Source of the DNA: Rhodoferax sp.
GTDB taxonomy: Bacteria > Pseudomonadota > Gammaproteobacteria > Burkholderiales > Burkholderiaceae_C
Direction of reading: 5' to 3'
Assembly (NCBI GenBank): GCA_030685025.1
Contig: JAUXWC010000157.1
Location: 1 to 52,014, forward strand
DNA length: 52,014 nucleotides
Notes under the pieces: model-generated
What the model was told of the DNA's origin: nothing
The model's input: the letters and a program-made list of their open reading frames with translations, nothing else
Database searches by the model: none
In this document: positions 7,459-15,542 of the stretch, in pieces
Layout of the letters: every line of letters begins with the position of its first letter
How positions within the stretch are numbered: the first letter of the stretch is position 1
Program-made: the position numbers and the translations under genes

Positions 7459-8847
7459 TCAAATAATCTCAAAATAACGTTTCATTTCCCAGTCGGTCAC
7501 GCCGTCAAGCCACTGACGCCACTCCCAGTCACGGGTGGCGGCGAAGTGATCCACGAAGGTGTCGCCCAGCCAGTCTCGGGCGATGGCAGACTTCTGGAAG
7601 TTGCGCGTGGTCTCGATCAGGGTGCGCGGGGCGCGGGCAATGTGCTCTGCCCCCTGGTTGGTGCCGGTGATCGCGGGCGTGGTGAGCTTGAGACCCTTCT
7701 CAACCCCGTCAAGCCCGGCCGCAATCACCGCCGCCATGGCCAGGTAGGGGTTGACGTCAGCGCCGGGGCAACGCGTCTCCAGCCGGCTGGCTTTGGGGCT
7801 GCCAGCAATTACGCGAAAGCTCGCGGTGCGGTTGTCCATGCCCCAGGTCGGTTTGACCGGCGCCCAGTAGCCGTCCACCAGGCGCTTGTAGCTGTTGATG
7901 GTGGGCCAGATCATGGGGCCAAACTCCATCATGCAGGCGATCTGACCGGCCACGTAGCTCTCGAACAGCTTGCTCATCTTGCGTGAATTCTTCGCGTCGA
8001 AGAACAGGTTGGTCTTGCCGTCGGACAGGCTTTGGTGAATGTGGCCGCTACAGCCCGGCAAGGTCTGGTGCGGCTTGGCCATGAAGCTGGGCATGATGCC
8101 AAAGCGCGCACCAATCTCCTTGGTGCCGGTCTTGAACAGGATCGCGCGGTCGGCCTGCTCCAGCGCCTCGCTGAAACCGATGGCAGCCTCGTAGACACCG
8201 GGGCCGGTCTCGGTATGCAAGCCTTCAATCGGCACACCAAAGGCCTGCATCTCGGCCATGATGGCGTTGAAGAACTCGCGGTTCTGGTTGATGCGAAGCA
8301 GCGAGTAGCCAAACATGCCCGGCGTCAGGGGCGTCGGAGCCACACCCTTCTTGGCGGCCCAGCTTTGCGGCGTCTCCAGAAAGTTGTACCACTCGAACTC
8401 CATGCCGGTCATTACCGTGAAGCCCATCTTCTCGGCGCGCTTGAGCACACGCTTGAGCGTCTGGCGTGGGCAGGCCGCATGCGGCGTGCCGTCGGGGTTG
8501 ACGAACTCGCCCAAAAAGAACGGAACACCCTCGTCCCAGGGCACGTGGCGCACGGTATTGAGGTCAAGCCGGGCATTGGCATCGGGAAAGCCATGCTGCC
8601 AGCCGGTGATGGTGGTGTTGTCGTAGCAACTGTCCATCATGTCCCAGCCCAGCACCACGTCGCAAAAACCAAAACCACCCTTGGGTAGTGGCTCCACCAC
8701 GCCCAGGAATTTGTCGCGGTGCAGGTACTTGCCGCGCAAGACGCCGTCAATATCGCTGACGGCGACCTTGATGCGCTGGGCGCCGGTCTTGCGGATGGCC
8801 GCCACGGCGGCGTGTTCCTTGGGGGCGGGCTTGGCGCGTGTGCTCAT
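7459..8847 (-). CDS. Glutamine-synthetase-family gamma-glutamyl ligase (PuuA/GlnA-like)
   Basis: A 462-residue GS-superfamily enzyme. Landmarks are the metal/substrate segments MEFEWYNF, GPGVYEAAIGF, SGHIHQSL, NSYKRLV, NRTASFRV and ETRCPGADVNPYLAMAA. The length equals PuuA rather than dodecameric assimilatory GlnA. Such enzymes use ATP to couple glutamate to an amine. SD AAGGA precedes the ATG at 8847. With the iron ADH, ALDH and PuuD-like hydrolase on the same strand, the amine is more likely an amino alcohol (ethanolamine-like) than putrescine, because the FAD oxidase step (PuuB) is absent and an alcohol dehydrogenase is present instead. That reading is inference. Confidence 0.9.
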   Translation of the reverse strand: MSTRAKPAPKEHAAVAAIRKTGAQRIKVAVSDIDGVLRGKYLHRDKFLGVVEPLPKGGFGFCDVVLGWDMMDSCYDNTTITGWQHGFPDANARLDLNTVRHVPWDEGVPFFLGEFVNPDGTPHAACPRQTLKRVLKRAEKMGFTVMTGMEFEWYNFLETPQSWAAKKGVAPTPLTPGMFGYSLLRINQNREFFNAIMAEMQAFGVPIEGLHTETGPGVYEAAIGFSEALEQADRAILFKTGTKEIGARFGIMPSFMAKPHQTLPGCSGHIHQSLSDGKTNLFFDAKNSRKMSKLFESYVAGQIACMMEFGPMIWPTINSYKRLVDGYWAPVKPTWGMDNRTASFRVIAGSPKASRLETRCPGADVNPYLAMAAVIAAGLDGVEKGLKLTTPAITGTNQGAEHIARAPRTLIETTRNFQKSAIARDWLGDTFVDHFAATRDWEWRQWLDGVTDWEMKRYFEII

Positions 8848-8922
8848 CGTTTTGATCCTTGTAGTGAGGTGCTCGGTGACCGTGCAAAACTATCGAGACT
8901 TCCGAGGTCCATGAAAGAGCTT

Positions 8923-8989
8923 CGTCATTGCGAGCGTAGCGCGGCAATCCACCGTGGATTGCCACGTCGCTGCGCTCCTCGCAATGACG
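8923..8989. repeat. Dispersed palindromic repeat of the CATTGCGAG type
   Basis: The arms CGTCATTGCGAG (8923-8934) and CTCGCAATGACG (8978-8989) are perfect inverted copies. Between them GGCAATCCAC and GTGGATTGCC form an inner stem, so the whole 67 bp folds back. Related elements lie at 10993-11082 and 38552-38629. Here it separates the phosphatase and ligase genes, where it may stabilise or punctuate the transcript. Confidence 0.85.
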
Positions 8990-8998
8990 ACACTGCTG

Positions 8999-9790
8999 TC
9001 ATGACGACCGCAATGCCAACAAGGCCTGTGCATGCAGTGCAGACGTGGCAGCGGCCAGCACACGCCCGTCGGAGCCCACGCCGAGCGGCTGGCCGTCCCA
9101 GTCGCTCATGACACCGCCGGCTGATTGAACCAGGGTCACCATAGCCAGGTAGTCGTAAGGCTGCAAACCGGCTTCCACCACCAGGTCAATGTAACCACCA
9201 GCCAACTGGGCGTAGACATAACAATCGCCACCGAAGCGGCGTAGCGCGCAACGGCGGCTCAGACCATCAAAAGTCGCCCAGTCGGCAGGCTTGAAGGCGT
9301 CCGGTGAAGTGGTGTAGATGCGTGCCTGCTCCAGGCTTTGGCACGTACTGGTGCGCACTGGTCGACCATTGCAGCAAGCGGCTTGCCCCAATTGGGCCAG
9401 CCAGCGCTCGCCCAACACCGGCATGTCCACCAGCCCCAACACCGGCTGACCCCGGTGCAGCAGGGCGATCAAGGTACCCCACAGCGGCGAGCCGGTGATG
9501 AAGCTCTTGGTGCCGTCGATCGGATCGAGCACCCACAGGTACTCGGCGTCCATGCGCTCGCGGCCATGCTCCTCGCCCAGAATGCCGTGGCTGGGGACTT
9601 GCGCGCCCAGCAACTTGCGCATGCTGGCTTCGGCCGAGCGATCAGCCACCGTGACCGGGCTGTCGTCGAGCTTGGACGTTACCTCCAGCGGCGTGCGAAA
9701 GAGCGGCATCGTGTTCAGGCGCGCGGCATCGGCCAGGCTATGGGCGATCTGCACCAAACTTTCAATCTCGCTGGGGTTGGTTGGGGTCAT
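8999..9790 (-). CDS. Inositol-monophosphatase-family phosphatase (HisN-like)
   Basis: A 263-residue metal-dependent phosphatase. The family signatures are complete: GILGEEHG (first metal site), LDPIDGTKSFITG (central DPIDGT motif) and a late acidic motif in EAGLQPYDYLAMV. The general look is closest to HisN-type phosphatases. The ATG at 9790 gives the family's usual length; a frame to 9913 runs into the divergent promoter and is unlikely. It is the first gene of the leftward cluster and is divergent from the ABC transporter, which suggests dephosphorylation of an imported phosphorylated compound. Histidinol-phosphate or inositol-phosphate activity cannot be excluded. Confidence 0.87.
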   Translation of the reverse strand: MTPTNPSEIESLVQIAHSLADAARLNTMPLFRTPLEVTSKLDDSPVTVADRSAEASMRKLLGAQVPSHGILGEEHGRERMDAEYLWVLDPIDGTKSFITGSPLWGTLIALLHRGQPVLGLVDMPVLGERWLAQLGQAACCNGRPVRTSTCQSLEQARIYTTSPDAFKPADWATFDGLSRRCALRRFGGDCYVYAQLAGGYIDLVVEAGLQPYDYLAMVTLVQSAGGVMSDWDGQPLGVGSDGRVLAAATSALHAQALLALRSS

Positions 9791-9822
9791 CGTTCTGTCA
9801 CACAAGGCTGCCAGGATGGTTG

Positions 9823-9891
9823 GCATATTTTGCTTTTGAGCATTTTCATGCAAAATCAAATTTTGCCACAAATGCAAAAATATGCACAATA
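9823..9891. promoter_or_regulatory. Divergent promoter with clustered GCAAAAT operators
   Basis: An AT-rich island in GC-rich DNA between the phosphatase and transporter genes. GCAAAAT-CAA-ATTTTGC at 9850-9866 is a perfect 7-3-7 palindrome. It is flanked by GCATATTTTGC (9823-9833) and GCAAAAATATGC (9874-9885), near-inverted copies of each other. A plausible rightward promoter is TTGCCA at 9863-9868 with CACAAT at 9885-9890 (16-bp spacer), so the palindrome overlaps the -35. The linked DeoR regulator is the obvious candidate binder (inference). Confidence 0.65.
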
Positions 9892-9955
9892 GCGGTGGGC
9901 ACGCAAGCAACACCCGCCACCTTCATCGCCCTCACCCTCTTTTTTGGAGACACCC

Positions 9956-10984
9956 ATGCGCACCAGTCCGTTCTCTTATCGCCCCAAGCACCTGCCAATT
10001 GCCGCTTTGCTCACTTCCCTGCTGTGGACGGCCGCCGCCAGCGCCGGCACCGTGACCGCCTACACCGCGTTGGAAGAAGACGAAATCAAGGAATACATTG
10101 CCGCCGCCAAGAAGGACATGCCCGACGTGGACGTGCAGGTGCTGCGCCTGTCCACTGGCGACCTGGGCGCGCGCATTCTGGCCGAGGCCAGCAACCCGCG
10201 CCATGACGTGATCTGGGGCTGGGCACTGACCAACATGATGGACCCACGCATCGCAGCCCTCACCGAAGGCTACACCGCCAAAGGCAGCGAGAAGCTGGCC
10301 AAGGAACACAAGGCCGCTGACGGCAAGTGGTTTGCCAGCACCGGCTATATGGCGGCCTTTTGCGTCAACACCGAAGTGCTGAAGGCCAAGAACCTGCCCA
10401 TGCCCACCTCCTGGAAAGACCTCACCAACCCGGTCTACAAGGGCGAGATCGTGATGCCCAACCCGGTGTCGTCCGGCACCGGCTACCTGCAGATCGCCGC
10501 CATCCTGCAGTCCAAGGGCAACGACGAGGGCTGGAAGTTCCTCAAAGCCATCGACGGCAACGTGGCGCAGTACATCAAGTCTGGCTCGCGCCCTTGCAAG
10601 GCCGCGCGCGCCGGCGAATTCGCCATCGGCACTTCTCTGGCGTTTGCCGCGATGCAATCGGTGGAAGAAGGCTTTCCGATCAAGATGGTGATCCCCAATG
10701 ATGGCGCGGGTTATGAGCTGGAGGCATCCGCCTTGATGAGCAGCGCCAAGAACAAACCCGATGCAAAGCGCTTTCTGGACTGGACGCTGTCACCCGGCGC
10801 GACCGCCATCTACGGCAAGTACAAGGAGATCGTCACCATCCCCGGCGCGCCGCAGTCCAAGGCCGCCAAGGCCGCGGGCTTGCCGGCCGACCTGTCCAAG
10901 GTGTTGTACCCGGTGGACTTCGCCAAGTCGGCCAAGGAGCGTGACGCCACGCTGGCGACCTGGCAGAAGACCATTGGCCGCTGA
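9956..10984 (+). CDS. ABC transporter substrate-binding protein, putative 2-aminoethylphosphonate type
   Basis: A 342-residue periplasmic binding protein of the iron/AEP/thiamine-like family 1. Residues 1 to about 30 form a Sec signal peptide ending near ASA, followed by TVTAYTALEEDEIKEY. The segment LSTGDLGARILAE resembles the STG-containing region of AepX/PhnS2-like proteins. The ATG at 9956 has TGGAG just upstream; a TTG at 9944 is less likely. The matching ATPase and double-length permease follow. The ligand could be AEP or a close analogue such as phosphoethanolamine; an Fe(III) ligand is a weaker alternative. No phnW, phnX or phnA gene is seen in the window. Confidence 0.82.
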   Translation: MRTSPFSYRPKHLPIAALLTSLLWTAAASAGTVTAYTALEEDEIKEYIAAAKKDMPDVDVQVLRLSTGDLGARILAEASNPRHDVIWGWALTNMMDPRIAALTEGYTAKGSEKLAKEHKAADGKWFASTGYMAAFCVNTEVLKAKNLPMPTSWKDLTNPVYKGEIVMPNPVSSGTGYLQIAAILQSKGNDEGWKFLKAIDGNVAQYIKSGSRPCKAARAGEFAIGTSLAFAAMQSVEEGFPIKMVIPNDGAGYELEASALMSSAKNKPDAKRFLDWTLSPGATAIYGKYKEIVTIPGAPQSKAAKAAGLPADLSKVLYPVDFAKSAKERDATLATWQKTIGR

Positions 10985-10992
10985 TGTCGCTG

Positions 10993-11082
10993 TGTCATTG
11001 CGGGCTTGACCCGCAATCCATGTCTGCCCTGACCGCAGCTTGGCGCGGCGCGATGGATTGCGGCTCGTGGGCCGCAATGACA
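10993..11082. repeat. Dispersed palindromic repeat between binding protein and ATPase genes
   Basis: The outer arms TGTCATTGCGG (10993-11003) and CCGCAATGACA (11072-11082) and an inner pair CCGCAATCCAT / ATGGATTGCGG make a long fold-back. It begins 8 bp after the binding-protein stop. Hairpins at this position commonly protect the upstream binding-protein mRNA and lower expression of the downstream ATPase, as in malE-malF; that role is inferred here. Confidence 0.85.
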
Positions 11083-11113
11083 GGAACAATTTGTCAACCC
11101 GCAGGACGATCCC

Positions 11114-12124
11114 ATGTCCCTGAAGATTGAGTCGCTCCACAAACATTTCGCCGGCGTGGCGGCGCTGGACAACATCGAGCTGCAGGTGGGGGCGGCCGAG
11201 TTCGTCTGCCTGCTCGGACCCAGCGGCTGCGGCAAAACCACGCTGTTGCGCATCATTGCCGGGCTGCTGAGCGCCGACAGCGGGCGCATCCTGCTGGGCG
11301 ACCAGGATCTGGCCCAGCGGCCGGCGCGCGAGCGTGGTTTTGGCATCGTGTTCCAGTCCTACTCGCTGTTCCCGCACATGACGGTGGCGCAGAACGTGGG
11401 CTACGGGTTGACCATCCGTCGCACCGCCAGCGCCGAGGTGCAACAGCGTGTGACCCAACTGCTGCAGACCGTCAAGCTGGCAGGTTTCGAGCAGCGTTAC
11501 CCGGCGCAGCTCTCCGGCGGGCAGCAGCAGCGGGTGGCGATTGCGCGCGCGCTGGCAGTCAACCCGGCCTTGCTGCTGCTGGATGAGCCGCTGTCGGCAC
11601 TGGATGCGCGGGTACGCGCCGATCTGCGGCTGGAACTGCGCGACGTGCAGCGCCAGCTCGGCATCCCCACCCTGATGGTGACGCACGACCAGGAAGAGGC
11701 CATGTCGATGGCCGACCGCATTGTGTGCATGAACCAGGGCCGCATCGAGCAGGTGGGCAGCCCGCAGGACCTTTACTTGCGGCCCCGCACCCGTTTCGTG
11801 GCCAACTTCATGGGCCACAGCAACCTGATGTCACGCGCCCAGGTGCAAGCGCATTGGCCGCAGTTGCTGGCGCATGCGCCAGCCGTTTCTGATAGCGACG
11901 GTCTGGCATTGTGTGTGCGGCCCGAGCGCCTGCAACTCAAAGCACAGTCTGGCGCCAGTGGACGCGTCGGTCAGGTCACTTTCCTGGGCAGCATTCAACG
12001 CATTGCCGTCAACTGGATGGGCCAGGACCTGCTGGCTGAAACCAGCAGTGCCTCGCCGTTTGCGCCTGGCGATGCGGTTCAGGTAGACGTTGCGCCGCAA
12101 GACTGCGCCTGGGTCAGCGCATGA
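11114..12124 (+). CDS. ABC transporter ATP-binding protein, putative 2-aminoethylphosphonate type (PhnT-like)
   Basis: A 336-residue import ATPase. Walker A GPSGCGKTT (about residues 36-44), Q-loop FQSYSLFPHMT, signature LSGGQQQRV, Walker B LLLLDEPLSALD and the switch histidine in MVTHDQ are all intact. The C-terminal region (about 245-336) is a TOBE-like regulatory domain. It would power the permease encoded next, whose start overlaps this stop by 4 bp (ATGA). Family resemblance is to the putative AEP and iron importers. Confidence 0.9.
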   Translation: MSLKIESLHKHFAGVAALDNIELQVGAAEFVCLLGPSGCGKTTLLRIIAGLLSADSGRILLGDQDLAQRPARERGFGIVFQSYSLFPHMTVAQNVGYGLTIRRTASAEVQQRVTQLLQTVKLAGFEQRYPAQLSGGQQQRVAIARALAVNPALLLLDEPLSALDARVRADLRLELRDVQRQLGIPTLMVTHDQEEAMSMADRIVCMNQGRIEQVGSPQDLYLRPRTRFVANFMGHSNLMSRAQVQAHWPQLLAHAPAVSDSDGLALCVRPERLQLKAQSGASGRVGQVTFLGSIQRIAVNWMGQDLLAETSSASPFAPGDAVQVDVAPQDCAWVSA

Positions 12125-13806
12125 AAGCCGGCGCAGCCTTGCTGGGCGCGTCGCCGGTCTCCACCCGGCTGCCCATGGCCGCTGCGGACCGTTGGCTGCT
12201 GCGCGCCTGTATCGGGCTGCCATTGGCCGCCCTGATCCTGTTCTTCGGGCTGCCGATGCTCAGCATCGCCTGGCGCAGCCTGATGCAAGAAGGTGGCGGC
12301 ATCGGCCTGGGCAATTACCTCGCGCTGCTCGATACGCCTGGCGTGTGGCGCGCCTCTGTCAACAGCACCGGGCTGGGCCTGGCCACCACGGCACTCACGG
12401 TGCTGCTGGGTTTTGTGCTGGCGTATGGGCTGGAGCGCACCCACATGGCGGGCAAGCGATTCGTCGCGGTGGGCATGGCCTTGCCAATGTTGGCGCCCTC
12501 GCTGGTGCTGGGTCTGGGCCTGATTTTTCTGCTGGGGCGCAACGGCCTGGTTGGCAAACTGCTGGGCGTGCGCATGGACGTGTATGGCTTCTGGGGCCTG
12601 CTGCTGGCGAACATACTGTACGCCCTGCCGCAAGCGGTGCTGATCATCCGCGCCGCCTTGCGCCACGGCGACATGCGCCAATACGACGCCGCCGAAGTGC
12701 TGGGCGCCACGCCCTGGCGCCAGTTTGTCGACATCACGCTGCCCAACGCCCGCTACGGGCTGCTCAGCGCCGCCTTTGTGGTGTTCACCATCACCATCAC
12801 CGACTTTGGCAACGCGGTGGTGATTGGTGGCAACTTTCCCGTGCTGGCCACCGAGATCTACAACCAGGTCAGCGGCCAGATGAAGTTCGGCATGGGCGCG
12901 GTGGTGGGCATCCTGTTGCTGACGCCGGCCGCGCTGTCGATCTGGATCGAACACGTGGCCACCCAGCGCCAGGCCCGCATGAGCGGCGAGGCGGGGCAGC
13001 CGCCCACCCCGCACCGCCACCTGGTGCGCGACCTCAGCTTCACGGTAGCCTGCGGCACCATTGCGCTGAGCGTTTACGCGGTGGTGCTGACGGTGGTGGC
13101 GGGCAGCTTTGTGCGGCTGTGGCCGTACAAGTTCGAGTTCACGCTCAAGCACTACAACATCACTCTGTCGGATGGCTACGCGCCTTTGTGGAATTCAGTC
13201 ACCGTGTCGCTGGCGGCGGCACTGTTCGGCACCAGCATGCTGTTCATGCTGGCCTTTGCGGTACGCAAGTACCCCGGTCGCCTGGCGCAACTGGCCAGCC
13301 TGCTCAGCGCCCTGCCGGTGGGCGTGCCGGGCCTGGTGCTGGGGCTGGCCTATGTGTTCACCTTCAACAGCGCCACCATGCCATGGGGTGCCTTGTACGG
13401 CAGCGCCGCCTTGCTGGCGCTGTGCAACTATTACCATTACCACACGCAAGGCTACGTGGCCATGATGACCGGCATGCGCAATGTGCCAACCAACCTGGAG
13501 GATGCCACCACCGTTCTGGGCGGTGGCACCGGGCGCATCCTGCGCGACGTCTATTGGCCCGCCATCCAGACCACCCTGCTGGCCGTCGGCGTGTTCCTGT
13601 TCATGCGCTCGATGGTCACGCTGTCAGCGATCATTTTTCTCATCACGCCGGCCATGTCGCTGGGCGCGGTGAGCGTGATGCGCCTGGACGAAGCCGGGTT
13701 TACCTCGCAGGCGGCGGCGTTCTCCACCTGCATCATGGCCTTGGTCGGCGGCCTGTCGTTGGCCTTGCACGCGCTGACGACACGCACGCGCGCGGCGCCC
13801 CACTGA
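12121..13806 (+). CDS. ABC transporter permease, fused double-domain, putative 2-aminoethylphosphonate type
   Basis: A 561-residue inner-membrane protein containing two BPD-type permease domains in one chain, the architecture of the PhnU2/AEP and FbpB-like permeases. EAA-type loops are visible as YDAAEVLGATPWRQFVDITLP in the first half and LEDATTVLGGGTGRILRDVYWP in the second. About 12 hydrophobic segments are evident. It is translationally coupled to the ATPase through ATGA at 12121. The double length and neighbourhood support the putative AEP-importer class; exact substrate is not established. Confidence 0.9.
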   Translation: MKAGAALLGASPVSTRLPMAAADRWLLRACIGLPLAALILFFGLPMLSIAWRSLMQEGGGIGLGNYLALLDTPGVWRASVNSTGLGLATTALTVLLGFVLAYGLERTHMAGKRFVAVGMALPMLAPSLVLGLGLIFLLGRNGLVGKLLGVRMDVYGFWGLLLANILYALPQAVLIIRAALRHGDMRQYDAAEVLGATPWRQFVDITLPNARYGLLSAAFVVFTITITDFGNAVVIGGNFPVLATEIYNQVSGQMKFGMGAVVGILLLTPAALSIWIEHVATQRQARMSGEAGQPPTPHRHLVRDLSFTVACGTIALSVYAVVLTVVAGSFVRLWPYKFEFTLKHYNITLSDGYAPLWNSVTVSLAAALFGTSMLFMLAFAVRKYPGRLAQLASLLSALPVGVPGLVLGLAYVFTFNSATMPWGALYGSAALLALCNYYHYHTQGYVAMMTGMRNVPTNLEDATTVLGGGTGRILRDVYWPAIQTTLLAVGVFLFMRSMVTLSAIIFLITPAMSLGAVSVMRLDEAGFTSQAAAFSTCIMALVGGLSLALHALTTRTRAAPH

Positions 13807-13827
13807 ACCGGAACAGAAAGTATTGGC

Positions 13828-14604
13828 ATGTTGCAAGAAGAACGCATTCTGCGCATCCGCAGCCTGTTGGCGAAGTTCAAGCGCCTGAGCATCGAGCGCA
13901 TCGCGCAAGACCTGGCCGTATCGCGCGAAACCGCGCGGCGTGACGTGCTGCAACTCGAAGCCCAGGGCGAACTGCGCCGGGTCCACGGCGGCGTGGTACT
14001 TAAAGGCCCGGAGCCGGAACCACCGGTGAGTGAACGCGCCCGCGTCAATCAGCAAGAAAAGCGCGCCATTGCCAAGGCCGCGCTCAAGCTGCTGCTCCCC
14101 GGTCAAACCGTGTTCCTGGACGCTGGCACCACCACCACCGTGCTGGCCGAAGAGCTGGCCTCACTCAGCGGCCTGACCGTCATCACCAATGGCCTGGCCG
14201 CCGCGCTGAAACTCGGCGCCGCCGACGACGCGCGCGCCCCGCGCAACACCATCCTGTTGCTGGGCGGACGCATCGACGCAGGCGTGCAAGCCACCTATGG
14301 CGACGACACCATCAACGAAATCCATCGCCACCAAGCCGATATCGCCCTGCTGTCGCCGGTGGGCATCAGCCGCCAGCACGGCGCCACCAGCTTCGAGCAC
14401 CACGAAGCCGCCGTCGCCCGCGCCATGGCGCAGCAAGCCCAGCGCGTGATCATCCTGGCCGACTACAGCAAGTTCGGCCACAGCAGCCGCGTCAGCTACG
14501 TCAAAACGACCGACATCGACACCATCGTCACCGACGCCCGGGCGCGCGCCCTGCCGGGGTTTGCGGCGCTGCAGCGGGCGGGGGCGCGGTTGGTGGTGGC
14601 GTGA
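13828..14604 (+). CDS. DeoR/GlpR-family transcriptional regulator
   Basis: A 258-residue regulator. The N-terminal DeoR helix-turn-helix is at about residues 1-57 (RILRIRSLLAKFKRLSIERI, then SRETARRDVLQLE). The C-terminal sensor domain carries the family's phosphate-binding motif LDAGTTTT near residue 95 and VITNG soon after. DeoR proteins typically respond to phosphorylated small molecules, which fits a locus with a phosphatase and a phospho-compound importer. It lies 21 bp after the permease and is probably co-transcribed. I infer that it acts at the GCAAAAT palindromes at 9823-9885. Confidence 0.9.
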   Translation: MLQEERILRIRSLLAKFKRLSIERIAQDLAVSRETARRDVLQLEAQGELRRVHGGVVLKGPEPEPPVSERARVNQQEKRAIAKAALKLLLPGQTVFLDAGTTTTVLAEELASLSGLTVITNGLAAALKLGAADDARAPRNTILLLGGRIDAGVQATYGDDTINEIHRHQADIALLSPVGISRQHGATSFEHHEAAVARAMAQQAQRVIILADYSKFGHSSRVSYVKTTDIDTIVTDARARALPGFAALQRAGARLVVA

Positions 14605-14890
14605 GCGCCTTGCGCTTTGGTTGTTTGCAATCCCTGACGCAAACACACCAACAGCGCTGGCACGGCCGGCGGCCGGGGTAGTCGTTCTCCGGCTCAGGCT
14701 CGCCGGCCAGCGCCTGGGATCGCGCCTATCACTTCGTCAACGACATGTCTGGTACGCAGCCTCTGTGGCAGCCGCGAATCGAGCCTACGCCCGACCACCC
14801 CAACCACCGACCTTGAACGCGCAAACTCGCAAGCGACCCGGCCAAACTTCTTCTCGGTCAGTTGGGCGACGCCCGACAGGCAATCTACTC
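14605..14890. other. Non-coding stretch after the DeoR gene
   Basis: About 290 bp with no convincing gene. An open frame to 14911 is low-complexity, has no homologue I recognise and no good ribosome-binding site. An imperfect inverted repeat (CGCTGGC near 14656 with GCCAGCG near 14707) could form a terminator-like stem without a clear T run. I see nothing else. Confidence 0.5.
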
Positions 14891-14930
14891 TTGACGTGTT
14901 CGCTCTGGTGAAATAGGATTAAATCCTATT
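14891..14930 (+). promoter_or_regulatory. parDE promoter with operator palindrome over the -10
   Basis: TTGACG at 14891-14896 and TAGGAT at 14914-14919 are separated by 17 bp. AATAGGATTAAATCCTATT at 14912-14930 is a perfect 9-1-9 palindrome covering the -10. The antitoxin ATG is 20 bp downstream of it. This is the layout expected for autorepression by a ribbon-helix-helix antitoxin. Confidence 0.75.
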
Positions 14931-14949
14931 GAGCAATTGGAGGTGCAGG

Positions 14950-15216
14950 ATGCGAACGACACAACAACTCAGCATTACCCTGCCTAACGACATGGCCAAC
15001 GTGTTGAAGGCGAAAGTGCAGACCGGCGAGTACGCCACAGAGAGCGAAGTCATCCGGGATGGCCTGCGTGCACTGTTGGCACGTGATCGAGCCATTGAGG
15101 GCTGGCTGCGCGACCAGGTAGGGCCGGCCTACGATGCGTTGAAGGCCAACCCTTCCAGCGCGGTCACCCCTGAGCAAGTGCGCGCCCGCCTTGCCGCAGA
15201 GCACGTCAAGGCCTGA
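14950..15216 (+). CDS. ParD/CopG-like ribbon-helix-helix antitoxin
   Basis: An 88-residue protein. The N-terminal QQLSITLPNDMANVLKAKV is a ribbon-helix-helix strand-helix, followed by YATESEVIRDGLRALLARD, typical of ParD. The C-terminus would bind the ParE toxin. The ATG at 14950 has TTGGAGG about 9 bp upstream; a TTG-initiated frame from 14929 starts inside the operator and is rejected. The TGA stop overlaps the toxin ATG by one base. Confidence 0.88.
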   Translation: MRTTQQLSITLPNDMANVLKAKVQTGEYATESEVIRDGLRALLARDRAIEGWLRDQVGPAYDALKANPSSAVTPEQVRARLAAEHVKA

Positions 15217-15542
15217 TGATCTATCGCGTCGTATTTTCGCCTGAGGCCGAGGAGCAGCTTGCGAAGCTCTACCGCTACATCGCGGCCGGCGCCTCCCCGG
15301 GCATTGCAGCACGCTACACCGAGGCCATCGTTAGCTATTGCGAGAGCCTTCGAACCTTTCCCCATCGTGGCATCAAGCGCGACGATGTGCGGCCGGGTCT
15401 GCGGATCACCCATTACAGGAAACGCGCTGTCATCGCCTTTGACGTGGACGCCGACAGGGTTTCCGTCATCGGCGTGTTCTACGGCGGTCAAGACTATGAA
15501 ACGCTGCTTCAAGACGACTCGGATGACGGCATCAACAGCTAA
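15216..15542 (+). CDS. ParE/RelE-family toxin
   Basis: A 108-residue RelE/ParE-fold protein: N-terminal VVFSPEAEEQLAKLYRYI, central LRTFPHRGIKRDDVRPGLRI and C-terminal VISVIGVFYGGQDYE-like segment (seen as VSVIGVFYGGQDYE). These match ParE toxins, which poison gyrase, more than ribosome-dependent RelE. It is translationally coupled to the antitoxin. Its last codons overlap a remnant antitoxin frame. Confidence 0.88.
   Translation: MIYRVVFSPEAEEQLAKLYRYIAAGASPGIAARYTEAIVSYCESLRTFPHRGIKRDDVRPGLRITHYRKRAVIAFDVDADRVSVIGVFYGGQDYETLLQDDSDDGINS

Noticed and set aside
2167-8847. Putrescine (Puu) degradation operon
   Set aside because: The ligase and hydrolase fit, but there is no PuuB-like FAD oxidase or PuuP permease; an alcohol dehydrogenase and a phosphatase are present instead.
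9956-13806. Classical iron(III) importer (FbpABC/AfuABC)
   Set aside because: The architecture is similar, but the binding-protein segment and gene neighbours favour the AEP-like class. I keep iron as a weak alternative rather than the call.
14561-14911. Open frame of 116 codons after the DeoR gene
   Set aside because: It overlaps the DeoR end, runs through the parDE promoter, and its product has no recognisable features.
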